Assembly (NCBI GenBank): GCA_021812985.1
Contig: JAKAMG010000001.1
Coordinates: forward strand, 62,001 to 126,000
Length of the DNA stretch: 64,000 nt
Reading direction: 5' to 3'
From: Bacteroidota bacterium
Lineage (GTDB): Bacteria > Bacteroidota > Ignavibacteria > Kryptoniales > JAKASW01
The notes under the pieces are model-generated. The model did not search any database. It worked only from the letters and a program-made list of their open reading frames with translations, and was not told the origin of the DNA. Position numbers and translations under genes: made by a program. Numbering within the stretch: position 1 is the stretch's first letter; each line of letters opens with the position of its first letter. Below, piece after piece: positions 1 to 10,303 of this stretch.

Positions 1-3000
1 GAAGTCAGCTCGTACTGCCAATCCATTCCACCTTTCTGAGATGCGGGGAAGTTCGTCGTCCAGTAGTTGTTGAGAACCCATGAATAGATATAGGGGTTCT
101 TGACGGTGGAGACCTCCTGAAATTTGCCGAGGTTGATGTCCCCGAACTCCATGATGGGAATCTGCGGACTCACGAGGACGATCTGTCCTTCTCCGCTTCT
201 AACCGTCGCAAAGTTCTGTACTCCGTCCCAGTCCGAGGCGCTTCCGGGAAGCTGGTCCTTTCCTGGTACAACCGTTCCACCTTCCACTTCGAACGATATC
301 TGTCCCCCCTTCATGTCAAATGGGAACGAGACGTACACGCCTTCCGGGGACGTCACCGGGAGCTTCTTCATGGAGTAGGCGAGCTCAATCCGCTTCTCGG
401 TCTTGTAGAGTCTTATCTCGCAGGTGATACCGCTGTTGTCGGCGCAGGCCGGTACCTGGCCGGTGATATCGACGCTTGTCCAGAGCGGACCATCCACAAC
501 CTTTCCTATCTTTATGTCGCTCATCGTGGTGCGAGAGTAGTTCTTCAGGTCGTGTCGAGAGATCTGCTCCCTGTCAGAGAGGGTCTCGTAGATAAACTGT
601 CCAAGTTCCCAGGGAGCTTTGGCGTCCACAAGCTCCTTGCCAAGCGACTTATCGTATATCCCGCTTATCGCGCCCTTGACAGTGTCCACGGTGACTGTGT
701 AGTACTTGTTGTCCAGCTTCCCGTCGAAATTGCTCGTTCGGTACTGAGCCGAGGGTTTGTCGCCGACCTCAATTTCGTATGTTTTGTAGCCGAACGCGGG
801 GACGTCCTTCGCGTAGATAGCCCAGTAATTGCCTTCTGACCTGCTGCTGAGAATTTGCGCCGGGACGTCGTTTCCATTCGCGTCGACGAGCCTGAACTCC
901 TTCTCGGGAGGAAGTATTTGGTTATATATGAATGCCTTGGTGACTCCTGATCTGGCGGAGCTCATGGTGTTGAACACAGTTATCGTCGGCTTCTCCGCCT
1001 TGGGGACAAGGGGCTCGAACAAGCCGACGGCTTCATCCTGCAGTATGCCGTTGAGCCGGAAGGCGTTCCAGGCGAAAGCTCTCTTCTCATTCCATTGGAC
1101 CGTCGAATTCTCGCTCAGCGGATCAGAAATCGATTCGGCCGCCCCGAACGTGTGTTCATCGTAAAAGGCGTCGTCTTCATTCACAGTTGTCACGTGGTCT
1201 ATGATTGCCGGGCTTGGGTGCTCGCCGAGGAGCGTCGCCATCGCGAGAAGTCCCTGATTTGCGATCATGTCAGCCTGGACGTCCCTCACGTGAGCGGTTT
1301 CCTCCTCAGCCGAGCCGAAGCCGTCTATCCACCAGTCGGGCCAGGCCATCCTGTACGTGCTCAGCTTGCTACCGTATTTCTTCTCGATGTATGAAAAGAA
1401 CGTCGAGACCGTGGAAAGCTCGAGCTTAGGCCATTCGTATCTCGAATCCCACTCCCTGACGAGGTCGCAGGCCTTTGTCGAAGGGGGAGCGTTGTCCGTG
1501 AGGTAACCAAGAAACTGGACCTGGGCCCTGTCGTAAGGGAATCCCTTCGCCTCGAGGCTTGTCAGGTAACGGAACAGGTTTCCGCCAAGAGTGTTCATGT
1601 CTCCGCTTAGTATCCCCAGGTTGTCGCCGAACATGTAGTGCTCTCCTCTGTAGGCAAGTATCTTCTTGCCTGAGGGAGACTCCCACCAGAATGCCGTGGG
1701 CATCTTAAAGGGTTCCATGGCGCGGTCGGTGTTCTGGCCCATCGTGAAGTACTTTACGCCGGCGCTGGTCAGATAGTCCACGAGGCACCATGACGCTCCG
1801 TTAACGTCATCCTGCATCCCCGTCTTCACCGGGATACCTTTCGCTTTGAATTCCTTTATGGTCTCCATGAGATTGGAGAGAGTCGGTTCGTCGTACAGGT
1901 TGGACATGTTGAGGAACGCGCCTGTCACTTCGATTCGCCCTTCCTTGATGCGCTGGAGAAGACGCGCAACCTGTGAAGGCGGACGTGTTCTGATGTACTC
2001 CCTGACGGCCCAGGCGGTCTCGCATGTCCAATGGAACTGGGCGTATGAAGGATACTTGTCTGTCTCGTCGCAGTAATCGAGCGCCTTGTCTATGTAGTCG
2101 AGGTGCGCCGCGAGTATCTCGTTCTGCGGGCGCGTGTAACCTATGTCCGTGTGCGTGTGCTCTACGAAGTAGACGGTCCATTTGCGGACCGGCTTCACGG
2201 TGAAGTCGACTTTTGTCGTCCTGCCGTTCATCGCGACCGATGCCTTCATCTCTCTCGGCTGATCCACCACCGGGATTGTAAACTGAATTGAGTTGTAGCC
2301 CGGCTCGACGTTGAGCTCCTTTGTCTCGCCGTTCGCGAGAGATACCTTAGCGGTTGTGGGGCCGCCGAGATGGACAAGTCCGAATTGCGCGAGGCCGTAT
2401 TGCTTCCCCTTTTCCTTTACTATTGCCTCAAGCTGGGTGATTTGCATTTTCTCTCTGACAGGTGACTCGAAAGTCATGTACCATGCGGCGCTTCCCGCGC
2501 TCTCGCAAGTTATCTTTATCCGCTGCGCCTCTCCGGGCTTCACCACGCTTGCCGGCACCTTAAGTATCGCGTACCCCATAAGGTCGTCAAACTGATCTAT
2601 CATGGTCGGCATGAAGACGAGCTGCGAGCCGTCTGTGCCATCGATCGACCACGGACTCTTTGATGTCGCCCGCGGATTCCTGAAGGTAAGCAGCTGATCG
2701 CCGTTGAAATGGAGATAGAATTCGTGGCTGTCCGCGTTCACGTCGATTCCGAACATCCAGATGAAGTAAACGCTCTTCTTGTCGTAAGACTGCGGGACCT
2801 TCTCTGTGGCCCACTCGATATTGTCGGTCGAAACGAGCGACCGGATGAGCATGGCGGACGTGACCTCGGGTTCAGGGGAGTGATAGAGGAAGCCTCCGCC
2901 GTGTATCGTGGTTTCGTATCCGCTGAAGAATTTTTCCGGCCAGCTGAAGTTCCCGGTCTGACTGAAGGCGATGGCTGGAAACATCAGAAGCACGAGCAGC

Positions 3001-3020
3001 CTGGTAATCTTATTAATCAT
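1..3020 (-). CDS. Exported glycoside hydrolase family 38 alpha-mannosidase (C-terminus cut by window edge)
   Basis: The frame is open from an ATG at 3020 leftward to base 1, about 1006 codons without a stop, so the C-terminus lies outside. A signal peptide (MINKITRLLVLLMFPAIAFS, then Q) is followed by about 260 residues of beta-rich, sugar-binding-like sequence. The GH38 signature FVEHTHTDIGYT follows, with H290 and D292 as the likely zinc ligands. The MQDDVNGASW stretch holds the candidate nucleophile D405, in place of the family's DPFG. GH38 enzymes hydrolyse alpha-mannosides, including those of N-glycans, and this one should act in the periplasm. GGAG sits 5 bases before the start. It diverges from the GH92 gene across a shared regulatory gap. 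Family call firm; linkage specificity unknown. Confidence 0.88.
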   Translation of the reverse strand, partial: MINKITRLLVLLMFPAIAFSQTGNFSWPEKFFSGYETTIHGGGFLYHSPEPEVTSAMLIRSLVSTDNIEWATEKVPQSYDKKSVYFIWMFGIDVNADSHEFYLHFNGDQLLTFRNPRATSKSPWSIDGTDGSQLVFMPTMIDQFDDLMGYAILKVPASVVKPGEAQRIKITCESAGSAAWYMTFESPVREKMQITQLEAIVKEKGKQYGLAQFGLVHLGGPTTAKVSLANGETKELNVEPGYNSIQFTIPVVDQPREMKASVAMNGRTTKVDFTVKPVRKWTVYFVEHTHTDIGYTRPQNEILAAHLDYIDKALDYCDETDKYPSYAQFHWTCETAWAVREYIRTRPPSQVARLLQRIKEGRIEVTGAFLNMSNLYDEPTLSNLMETIKEFKAKGIPVKTGMQDDVNGASWCLVDYLTSAGVKYFTMGQNTDRAMEPFKMPTAFWWESPSGKKILAYRGEHYMFGDNLGILSGDMNTLGGNLFRYLTSLEAKGFPYDRAQVQFLGYLTDNAPPSTKACDLVREWDSRYEWPKLELSTVSTFFSYIEKKYGSKLSTYRMAWPDWWIDGFGSAEEETAHVRDVQADMIANQGLLAMATLLGEHPSPAIIDHVTTVNEDDAFYDEHTFGAAESISDPLSENSTVQWNEKRAFAWNAFRLNGILQDEAVGLFEPLVPKAEKPTITVFNTMSSARSGVTKAFIYNQILPPEKEFRLVDANGNDVPAQILSSRSEGNYWAIYAKDVPAFGYKTYEIEVGDKPSAQYRTSNFDGKLDNKYYTVTVDTVKGAISGIYDKSLGKELVDAKAPWELGQFIYETLSDREQISRHDLKNYSRTTMSDIKIGKVVDGPLWTSVDITGQVPACADNSGITCEIRLYKTEKRIELAYSMKKLPVTSPEGVYVSFPFDMKGGQISFEVEGGTVVPGKDQLPGSASDWDGVQNFATVRSGEGQIVLVSPQIPIMEFGDINLGKFQEVSTVKNPYIYSWVLNNYWTTNFPASQKGGMDWQYELT

Positions 3021-3416
3021 TTGAGCTCCGTTGGTTATTCCTCGGTGGGTTGTATGTCTGTCACTTTGTTGTCTGCCGTGGATTAGGAAATGCCGCTGTT
3101 ATTTCTTGGGGCGAATAAACATTTGCGAATTCAAGGCCATTAGGCCGATTCATGACTCGCTGAAAGCCATCTCGAGGGCTGTTTTTCAGCAATAATGGCG
3201 GTATTCAATATGATTTGGGGTGCCAGAATCCCTCGCTAGTTTGACGGGAATCGCTGATTGTTTTCGTTGAAAATATACAATCGGTTTCTTATAATGACAA
3301 GCATCTATTCTTTTTCTGTACCGGCTTCTTCATACAACTTAGGGCTTAGAATGGACAAAGCTTTTACCGACCAATTTTCTCAATCAGTAAACTTTTTTAA
3401 AACGGGGGAGAACCCA
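3021..3416. other. Divergent intergenic region between GH38 and GH92 genes
   Basis: This 396-base control region separates two divergent alpha-mannosidase genes. It holds a near-consensus rightward promoter (3267-3295), a GGCC-ATTA-GGCC palindrome near 3137-3148, and the 12-mer TGCGAATTCAAG at 3124-3135, which recurs at 10450-10461 upstream of the nagB fusion. An open frame runs through from 3258, but it begins before the promoter and has no ribosome binding site, so it is not taken as coding. Confidence 0.6.
3267..3295 (+). promoter_or_regulatory. Sigma70-type promoter for the GH92 gene
   Basis: TTGAAA (3267-3272), a 17-base spacer and TATAAT (3290-3295) give a near-perfect vegetative promoter. 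Transcription would start near 3302, leaving a leader of about 115 bases before the ATG at 3417. This rules out the upstream in-frame start at 3258, which would lie ahead of the transcript. Confidence 0.7.
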
Positions 3417-6377
3417 ATGAAGAGTTTTGCCGCTTCTGTCACCTTTCTTTTCTCACTCCTGCTGCTCTCTTTCTCTGCGATGGCGCAGGGATTCGATCCG
3501 GCGCAATATGTCAACCCAATGATAGGCACGGGTGGTCACGGCCACGTGTTTCCCGGTCCGACGATGCCTTTTGGCATGGTACAGCTCAGCCCCGATGAGG
3601 AGACGAGCGGGTGGGACTGGTGCTCCGGCTATAACTATTCATCGAAGACGATAATGGGATTCAGCTACACGCATCTCAGTGGAACCGGAGCGATGGACTA
3701 TGGCGACGTACTCTTCATGCCAACCGTCGGGGAGGTGAGACTGATCCCAGGCACCGACGACAATCCATCAGTCGGCTATCGCTCGTGGTTCAGCCATTCA
3801 TCTGAAACTGCATTGCCAGGTTATTACAGCGTTCTGCTTCAGCGGTATAATGTAAAAGTTGAACTTACCGCGACCGATCGCTGCGGTTTGCAGAAATATA
3901 CTTTCCCAGCGTCGGACAGCTCCAACGTCATCCTGGATCTCCAGCACGGCATAGGCAACACCTGTACCGGCGGCTGGGTTAAGATCGTGGGGGACAGATG
4001 GATCGAAGGAATGAGACGCTCTCATGGCTGGGCAAGCGACCGCTACGTCTATTTCGTCGCCGAGTTCTCAAAGCCTTTCGGCAAATTCGGCACTGCGGAC
4101 GGTGCATCGGTGAACGCCGGAAGCCGCTCCGCAAAGGGGGACAGCGTAAAGGCGTACGTTACATTCAAAACGACTAAGGATGAACCGATACTCGTCAGAG
4201 TCGGAATATCGGCCGTCAGCCTGGACGGGGCGAAGAAGAACCTCGCGGCGGAGATGCGCGATTTCGATTTCCCGAAATACAAAGAGGCGGCGCACAAGGC
4301 ATGGAACACCGCCCTCGGCAAGATACGCGTCGAAGGGGGAACCCATTCCGACCTGGTTACATTCTATACTGCGCTGTACCACACCATGATGGACCCGAAT
4401 CTTTTCCAGGACGTGGACGGGAAGTATTACGGAATGGACCACAAGATCCACACAGCCAAGGGGTTCACGAATTATACCGTCTTCTCTCTCTGGGACGTCT
4501 TTCGCGCGGAGATGCCGCTCATGAGCATCATAGAGCCGAAGCTGTATGACAACTTTGTCAAATCGATACTCCAGGAATACAAGGAGGCGGGGCTCCTCCC
4601 CGTTTGGCCACTCGCAGGGAATGAGACTTATACAATGATAGGTTATCCGTCAGTGCCCGTAATTTTCGACGCGTACATGAAGGGCTTCAGGAATTACAAC
4701 ATCGACACGGCATTCGCGGCCATGAAGCACAGCGCCGACCTTGACTGGCAGGGGCTCAGGTATTACAAGGAGCGCGGCTATATCCCCGCGGACAAGGAGG
4801 ATGCTTCCGTATCCAAGACTATGGAGTACGCGTACGACGACTGGTGCATAGCCCAGATGGCGAAGAAGCTCGGAAAGATGAACGATTACAGGCAGTTCAA
4901 CCAAAGATCGCTCTTTTACCGCAACGTATTTGACAGCTCCACCGGCTTCGTGCGCGGCAAGCTTGCCGATGGGCGGTGGATTACTCCTTTCGATCCATTC
5001 GCGGCAACCGGTCAGTACACAGAGGCTAACGCCTGGCAGTACACTTTCTTCGTCCCGCAGGATATCGGCGGGCTGATGAAGCTCTTCGGTGGCAAGGAGG
5101 CCTTTGCCGACAAGCTTGATTCGCTTTTCAACGCGCCCTCCGAGCTGGCGGGCCGGCCCGATCCGGACATAACGGGTTTGATCGGGCAGGACGCCCAGGG
5201 AGACGAACAGAGTCATCACGTTGGTTACCTCTACGATTACGCGGGTCAACCGTGGAAGACGCAGAACATAGTGCGCAAGATTATGACCGTGCTCTACACC
5301 GACAAGGTGGACGGTCTTTGCGGAAATGACGACTGCGGCCAGATGTCTGCGTGGTACGTCCTCAGCGCCCTTGGATTTTATCCGGTCACACCGGGGCAGA
5401 ATCTCTACGCCATCGGCAGTCCTCTTTTCCGGAAAGCGACTATCGAGACGGAGAAGGGTAAGGCCTTCGTGATAGAGGCCGAAGGCGCGTCCGATGAGGC
5501 CAAGTACATTCAGTCGGCGTCCTTTAACGGCAAGCCGTTCCACCATCCTTACGTCTCCCAGGAGCAGCTCGTCGAGGGAGGGACACTGCGGTTCAAAATG
5601 GCTGAGACTCCGAATAAGGAATGGGGACTCGATAACGCGGCCATGTTCTCCATGGAACCCGATGGCGACGTTGTCCCGATGGTGTCACTGAACTCCACGG
5701 GCGAAATCTTTTATGACTCCGCCGCTGTGGAGCTCTCATCCCCCAAGCCTGAAGCCGTCATAAGATACACAGTCAACGGGAAGGAGCCGGGACCTAACTC
5801 CCCCATTTATAAGTCCCCCGTGACGATACGGAAGGCGTGCACGTTGAAGGCGGTGGCTTTCCTCGGAAAGAACGAGAGCATGACCACAAGCGCCTCGTTC
5901 GTGAAGTCGCTTTATCCTCCCGCGACTTACAAGTATCCTTTCAGCATGCAGTATAACGGTGGCGGGGCGATGGCCCTTACCGACGGACGAGTCGGGACAA
6001 CGAACTACCAGGGAGGTCAGTGGCAGGGTTTCGAAGGTTCGGACCTCGACGCCGTCATAGATCTCACCAAGGAAAAGACTTTGAACGAGGTGTCTGCCGG
6101 ATTCCTCGAAGACACGCCGGTCTGGATCTTCCTACCTGAGTACGTGGAATACTATGTCTCCCAGGATGGCAGGACCTTCACTAAGGTGGCACACATCGCT
6201 AACGATGTTGACGCGCGCCAGCATGCCCTCGTGCTGAAGCACTTTACTGCCAAGCTTAATGGAGTCAAGGCCAGATACCTGAAGATAGTCGCGAAGAACA
6301 TCGGCATCTGTCCCCCCTGGCACGCAGGAGCGGGATACAAGGCGTGGATATTTGTCGATGAGGTGAAAATAAAGTAA
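3417..6377 (+). CDS. GH92 family alpha-mannosidase with C-terminal accessory domains
   Basis: A 986-residue exported exo-alpha-mannosidase of the calcium-dependent GH92 family, which trims mannose from N-glycans. Signal peptide MKSFAASVTFLFSLLLLSF..AMA, then Q. The GH92 core covers about residues 25-750: VNPMIGTGGHGHVFPGPTMP near the N-terminus, NETYTMIGYPS carrying the likely catalytic acid E403, and GNDDCGQMSAWYV. Then come a chitobiase/hexosaminidase C-terminal-like domain (about 754-835) and a discoidin-like module (about 838-986), which is also found at the end of the GH20 protein at 20953. The start is set by the promoter at 3267-3295 and by GGGGGAG before the ATG. An esterase gene follows after 20 bases. 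Confidence 0.93.
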   Translation: MKSFAASVTFLFSLLLLSFSAMAQGFDPAQYVNPMIGTGGHGHVFPGPTMPFGMVQLSPDEETSGWDWCSGYNYSSKTIMGFSYTHLSGTGAMDYGDVLFMPTVGEVRLIPGTDDNPSVGYRSWFSHSSETALPGYYSVLLQRYNVKVELTATDRCGLQKYTFPASDSSNVILDLQHGIGNTCTGGWVKIVGDRWIEGMRRSHGWASDRYVYFVAEFSKPFGKFGTADGASVNAGSRSAKGDSVKAYVTFKTTKDEPILVRVGISAVSLDGAKKNLAAEMRDFDFPKYKEAAHKAWNTALGKIRVEGGTHSDLVTFYTALYHTMMDPNLFQDVDGKYYGMDHKIHTAKGFTNYTVFSLWDVFRAEMPLMSIIEPKLYDNFVKSILQEYKEAGLLPVWPLAGNETYTMIGYPSVPVIFDAYMKGFRNYNIDTAFAAMKHSADLDWQGLRYYKERGYIPADKEDASVSKTMEYAYDDWCIAQMAKKLGKMNDYRQFNQRSLFYRNVFDSSTGFVRGKLADGRWITPFDPFAATGQYTEANAWQYTFFVPQDIGGLMKLFGGKEAFADKLDSLFNAPSELAGRPDPDITGLIGQDAQGDEQSHHVGYLYDYAGQPWKTQNIVRKIMTVLYTDKVDGLCGNDDCGQMSAWYVLSALGFYPVTPGQNLYAIGSPLFRKATIETEKGKAFVIEAEGASDEAKYIQSASFNGKPFHHPYVSQEQLVEGGTLRFKMAETPNKEWGLDNAAMFSMEPDGDVVPMVSLNSTGEIFYDSAAVELSSPKPEAVIRYTVNGKEPGPNSPIYKSPVTIRKACTLKAVAFLGKNESMTTSASFVKSLYPPATYKYPFSMQYNGGGAMALTDGRVGTTNYQGGQWQGFEGSDLDAVIDLTKEKTLNEVSAGFLEDTPVWIFLPEYVEYYVSQDGRTFTKVAHIANDVDARQHALVLKHFTAKLNGVKARYLKIVAKNIGICPPWHAGAGYKAWIFVDEVKIK

Positions 6378-6397
6378 GTCAGCTCCGAAATGGTGCT

Positions 6398-8959
6398 ATG
6401 AAAGATTTTTCAATGAACCTTCACACGAATGGGACGGCAAGAATGAAAACTCGTGGAACCGCGGGCCTGACGAGGGCTCTCTTTGTGATACTTCTGGTAT
6501 CCTTCTTCATCAAACCGGGCTTCGCTCAAGAGGGAATTAAATTCCTCGACCGCGGCCTGTTCCTAAAAATTCCCGACAGGACGATGGGTGATATGGATCC
6601 TGTGATGCAGCGGCTCATGGCCGGGGAGCGACTCGACGCGGAGAAGGGAGACAAGGTCTCCTTCCAGAACGGCAAGACCGAAGCCTGGGAGGAAGACACT
6701 GCCAATGGCGACCACTGGTTCAAGGGAAAATCGCTGAGGGGCGGGTACGCTCTCTTCGTGGTTAATTCCGAAAAAGAGCAGACGGCGATCCTCGAGGGCT
6801 ACAGCAATGATATGGTTTACGTGAACGGCGTCCCGCGTGAAGGAAACAAGTATGGCTACAAGGACACATACCCTGTGTGGGAAGCGTCATTCAATTACTC
6901 GAGGATTCCGATCGAACTCAGGAAAGGGCGAAACGAACTCCTCTTTGTCTGTTACCGGGGTCTCCTAAAGGCGGGGCTAAGTACGATCAAACCTCAGGTC
7001 CTGTTCAATACCGCCGACGTAACGGCTCCCAATTTCCTCGTCGGGGAGAAGATTGACTACTACGCGTCTGTCGTCGTCATCAACGCGACTGAGAAGCCTC
7101 TCGAGGGAGCGTATCTTCGCGCAGAAGGCCCATCAGGAGTTACAGGCGAAGGGAAGGTTCCCCTCATTCAGCCGATGAGCCTCAGGAAGGTCGCGTTCAA
7201 GCTGCGCGGTCCGGCTCCTACCTCGACCGATTCCGTAACGATTAAGCTTCAGATCCTTTCAGGTTCGAATAGCGATGCAAAAGAACTCGCGTCCGGCAGC
7301 TTCGACGTCGAAACCGTCCCTCCGACGGCGGTGCACAACGTGACGTTCGTGAGCGACATAGATGGAAGCATCCAGTACTACGCTGTTGTGCCGCCGCGCG
7401 GTCCGGACAACGGCAAGCCGAAGGCCCTCTTCTTGTCTCTCCACGGCGCGGATGTTATCGCCACAAACATGGCAAAGTCATACTACCCCAAGACATGGGG
7501 GTACATCGTCTGCCCGACAAACGGCGGACCTTACGGCTTTGACTGGGAGGACTGGGGAAGGATGAATGCTCTCCAGGTTCTGAATATTGCCAAGTCGACG
7601 TACAACATAGACCCCAATCGCATTTATCTGACGGGGCATTCGATGGGAGGGCACGGAACTGAAATCAACGGAGCCACCTACCCCGACCAGTTCGCCGCCA
7701 TAGGGGCCAGCGCCGGCTGGGTGACATGGTGGACCTACGTGTTCCATCATGATACACTTTCTTCTCCGATGAGCGATATGTTCCGGCGTGCCACCATGCC
7801 TCTCAACACTTACGCCCTGAAGTACAACTATAAACAACTCGGATTCTACATACTTCACGGAAGCGTGGACGACAACGTGCCCACGACTGAGTCGCTTCAC
7901 CTTGTGGACACGCTGAAGACTTTCGACAAGGATTTCACGTTCCACGAGCAGATGGGGGTCGGCCACTGGTGGAGTCTAAACGACCAGGCAGGGGCTGATT
8001 GCGTCGACTGGCCGCCGATGTTCGACTTCTTCGCGAGGCACGCCAGACCTGAGAAGTCGAGGATACTTGACATCGATTTCACGACGGCGAGCCCGGGTGT
8101 TTCCGCAAGTGATTACTGGCTCACGATCTATACACAGGAAAGACAACTCGAACCAAGCAGGGCCCAGGTCCGGTTCATACCTTCAAGAAACAAGTTCGTA
8201 GGCACGACGGAAAACATAAGGACCCTTTCGCTCGATCTTTCAATCGCCAATACTTCCGAAAAGTTTGTTGTGGACCTGGATGGGACGAACCTGGATAGCG
8301 TCCTGGTGGCCCCGGGGACCGACAGGCTTTGGCTGACGAAGGCGGATGGCAAGTGGGAGGCGGTCTCGGCACCCCCCTCCGGCGATAAGGATCCTGCGAG
8401 GTACGGAACATTCAAGGACGCTTTCCGCAACGATGTGGTCTTCGTCTACGGCACCCACGGTTCCAAAGATGAGAACAAGTGGGCGTTCGATAAGGCAAGG
8501 TTCGACGCGGAGTTCTTCTGGTACCAGGGCAACGGGTCCATCGATGTGGTTAGCGACAGGGAGTTCGATCCCACGGCCTGCGCCGACAGAAACGTTATCC
8601 TTTACGGCAACGAAGAGACCAACTCTGCCTGGGATAAAGTACTCGACAAGACGCCAGTTGACGTAAGGAATGACAGGATCGTGTTCGGCAATAAGGTCAT
8701 GAAAGGTTCTGACCTGGCATGTTTCATGGTCAGGCCTAAGAAGGGGAGCACGACCCTTAGTGTCGGTGTGGTGAGCGGCACCGGAATAAAAGGTATGAGG
8801 ATGACCTATGCGGTCCCGTATCTCCAGCCCGGCTTCGCGCTTCCTGATGTCACGGTACTTGACGGGAAGGAAGTGAACAAAGGGATGTTCGGCGCCAAGG
8901 TCGCCGGATTCTTTGGCCTTGACTGGTCATTGGACAACGCGGATCTGGTCTGGCGGTGA
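6398..8959 (+). CDS. Exported alpha/beta-hydrolase (prolyl oligopeptidase-like esterase or peptidase)
   Basis: An 853-residue exported protein. The signal peptide is best seen from the internal Met at 6443 (MKTRGTAGLTRALFVILLVSFF, ending GFA|Q), so 6443 is an alternative start; neither start has a clear Shine-Dalgarno. Residues about 30-310 are beta-rich. Residues about 320-560 form an alpha/beta hydrolase with LTGHSMGGHG, nucleophile S415, and a probable catalytic His in MGVGHWWS. The C-terminal 290 residues are not recognised. The family holds S9-type peptidases and carbohydrate esterases. Being 20 bases after GH92 suggests co-transcription and a role on glycan or glycopeptide substrates, such as removing acyl groups. 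That role is an inference. Confidence 0.8.
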   Translation: MKDFSMNLHTNGTARMKTRGTAGLTRALFVILLVSFFIKPGFAQEGIKFLDRGLFLKIPDRTMGDMDPVMQRLMAGERLDAEKGDKVSFQNGKTEAWEEDTANGDHWFKGKSLRGGYALFVVNSEKEQTAILEGYSNDMVYVNGVPREGNKYGYKDTYPVWEASFNYSRIPIELRKGRNELLFVCYRGLLKAGLSTIKPQVLFNTADVTAPNFLVGEKIDYYASVVVINATEKPLEGAYLRAEGPSGVTGEGKVPLIQPMSLRKVAFKLRGPAPTSTDSVTIKLQILSGSNSDAKELASGSFDVETVPPTAVHNVTFVSDIDGSIQYYAVVPPRGPDNGKPKALFLSLHGADVIATNMAKSYYPKTWGYIVCPTNGGPYGFDWEDWGRMNALQVLNIAKSTYNIDPNRIYLTGHSMGGHGTEINGATYPDQFAAIGASAGWVTWWTYVFHHDTLSSPMSDMFRRATMPLNTYALKYNYKQLGFYILHGSVDDNVPTTESLHLVDTLKTFDKDFTFHEQMGVGHWWSLNDQAGADCVDWPPMFDFFARHARPEKSRILDIDFTTASPGVSASDYWLTIYTQERQLEPSRAQVRFIPSRNKFVGTTENIRTLSLDLSIANTSEKFVVDLDGTNLDSVLVAPGTDRLWLTKADGKWEAVSAPPSGDKDPARYGTFKDAFRNDVVFVYGTHGSKDENKWAFDKARFDAEFFWYQGNGSIDVVSDREFDPTACADRNVILYGNEETNSAWDKVLDKTPVDVRNDRIVFGNKVMKGSDLACFMVRPKKGSTTLSVGVVSGTGIKGMRMTYAVPYLQPGFALPDVTVLDGKEVNKGMFGAKVAGFFGLDWSLDNADLVWR

Positions 8960-8969
8960 AGAATATCAG

Positions 8970-8997
8970 CGGAGGGCGGTGCACGCGCCGTCCTCCG
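8970..8997 (+). terminator. Hairpin after the GH92-esterase unit
   Basis: CGGAGGGCGG (8970-8979) pairs with CCGTCCTCCG (8988-8997), 10 pairs with one G-U, loop of 8. It lies 11 bases after the stop. There is no U-run, so it may be a weak or Rho-assisted terminator, or a 3' stabiliser. Confidence 0.45.
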
Positions 8998-9085
8998 GTT
9001 CGGCTACCGCTGTTGTACGTCAGCCTCCCGTTCTTTAATTTGAACCCAAAACGGATTGGTCATTTAGGCAGGCGAGGCATGTGCT

Positions 9086-10303
9086 ATGCAAACAGGTGAT
9101 TTGAAGCTCGTCAAGAGCATAAACGACAGACTTGTCCTGAATCTCATTCGGGTCAACAAGGTCATGTCGAGCTCGGAGCTTGTCAGGATAACCGGGATGC
9201 GTCCATCCACGATATTCAACATCCTGAAAGACATGGCGGCGCAGTCGTTGGTACTGAATCTCGGCAAGGGGGAATCGACTGATAAAGGGGGGAAGAAGCC
9301 GTACCTGTGGAGCCTGAACAACGAAGCGGCTTACGCCCTCGGCGTGGATGTCGAAGTTGGAGAGCTTACAGCTGTCATACTCGATTTCTCTGCTGAAATA
9401 GTCGCGAAGAAGATTTATCGAATTGACAAGTTCGAGACTATAGATGAGCTGGTACACCATATACTCGTCATCGTGGATGACATTCTGACCGAGTCGGGGA
9501 TTGACAGGTCGAAGGTGATTGGCCTCGGAGTAGGCATAGCCGGGGTTGTAAATGCCGAAAGCGGACACGTGGTCATGACGGACGTGTTTCAGGAAATGAA
9601 CGTCCCCGTCCTCGACGCACTTAAGAATCATTACTCGTTTCCCGTCGCGATAGAAAACAACGCCAACGCGGCGGCAGTCGGCGATAAGTGGGTCGGGGCG
9701 GCGCGCGAGAGCAGAAATTCGATGACGGTGCTGGTGGAGTTCGACAGGAACGTGCACGGGTTCGGTATCGGCGTTATCGTGAACGAGGAGCTCTACCGGG
9801 GTTCCTCATATTGCGCCGGGGAGTTGAACCTCCCGATGTCCGACCTGGGAGAGATGCTGACAAATGTCAGGAGCATGCTGCGAATCGGGCCAATCCTCAG
9901 CAAGTTTGACGGCTCCCCGATTTCCGTAGACACGCGCATCATGATAGATGCAGCCAGACAGGGGGACCCTGCCGCGATTTCTTTCTTCAACAGACTTGGG
10001 AGCTTCATCGGGAAGAGGATAAGTAGCGTCATCGGGGTTCTCAACCCTGACATGCTCATCATATCCGGAGATCTCGCCGAGCTTCAGGATCTTATCATAA
10101 GCCCGGTGAAGAACGCCATAGAGATGGAGACGCTTTCGATAACGAGCGAGGTGTTGAAGGTTGCCACGAGCTCGCACGGCCACTACTCAGTGGCGATGGG
10201 TGCCGCGTCAATCATTCTCGAGAGCCATTTCAAGGTGCCTGACGTAAGGTCTTTGAACTCTGTAGTGGGTAACGGATTCGGCGGCCGGACCGTAGAAATC
10301 TAA
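9086..10303 (+). CDS. ROK-family transcriptional regulator (NagC/XylR-like)
   Basis: A 405-residue protein. The N-terminal winged helix-turn-helix (about 5-70; SSSELVRITGMRPSTIFNIL) is followed by a ROK sugar-kinase-like domain (about 85-385) with GLGVGIAGVV and the sugar-site motif ENNANAAAVG. ROK regulators are usually repressors released by a sugar or sugar phosphate. The usual CxCGxxGCxE zinc motif is absent: only SSYCAGELNLP stands at that place. The gene lies between the mannosidase unit and the GlcNAc and fucose genes, so it is the obvious candidate regulator of the locus; the effector is unknown. The Shine-Dalgarno is poor (GCGAGG about 9 bases upstream). Confidence 0.9.
   Translation: MQTGDLKLVKSINDRLVLNLIRVNKVMSSSELVRITGMRPSTIFNILKDMAAQSLVLNLGKGESTDKGGKKPYLWSLNNEAAYALGVDVEVGELTAVILDFSAEIVAKKIYRIDKFETIDELVHHILVIVDDILTESGIDRSKVIGLGVGIAGVVNAESGHVVMTDVFQEMNVPVLDALKNHYSFPVAIENNANAAAVGDKWVGAARESRNSMTVLVEFDRNVHGFGIGVIVNEELYRGSSYCAGELNLPMSDLGEMLTNVRSMLRIGPILSKFDGSPISVDTRIMIDAARQGDPAAISFFNRLGSFIGKRISSVIGVLNPDMLIISGDLAELQDLIISPVKNAIEMETLSITSEVLKVATSSHGHYSVAMGAASIILESHFKVPDVRSLNSVVGNGFGGRTVEI

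Noticed and set aside
3258-3416. N-terminal extension of the GH92 protein
   Set aside because: The region overlaps the promoter at 3267-3295, has no ribosome site, and would bury the signal peptide that begins at 3417.
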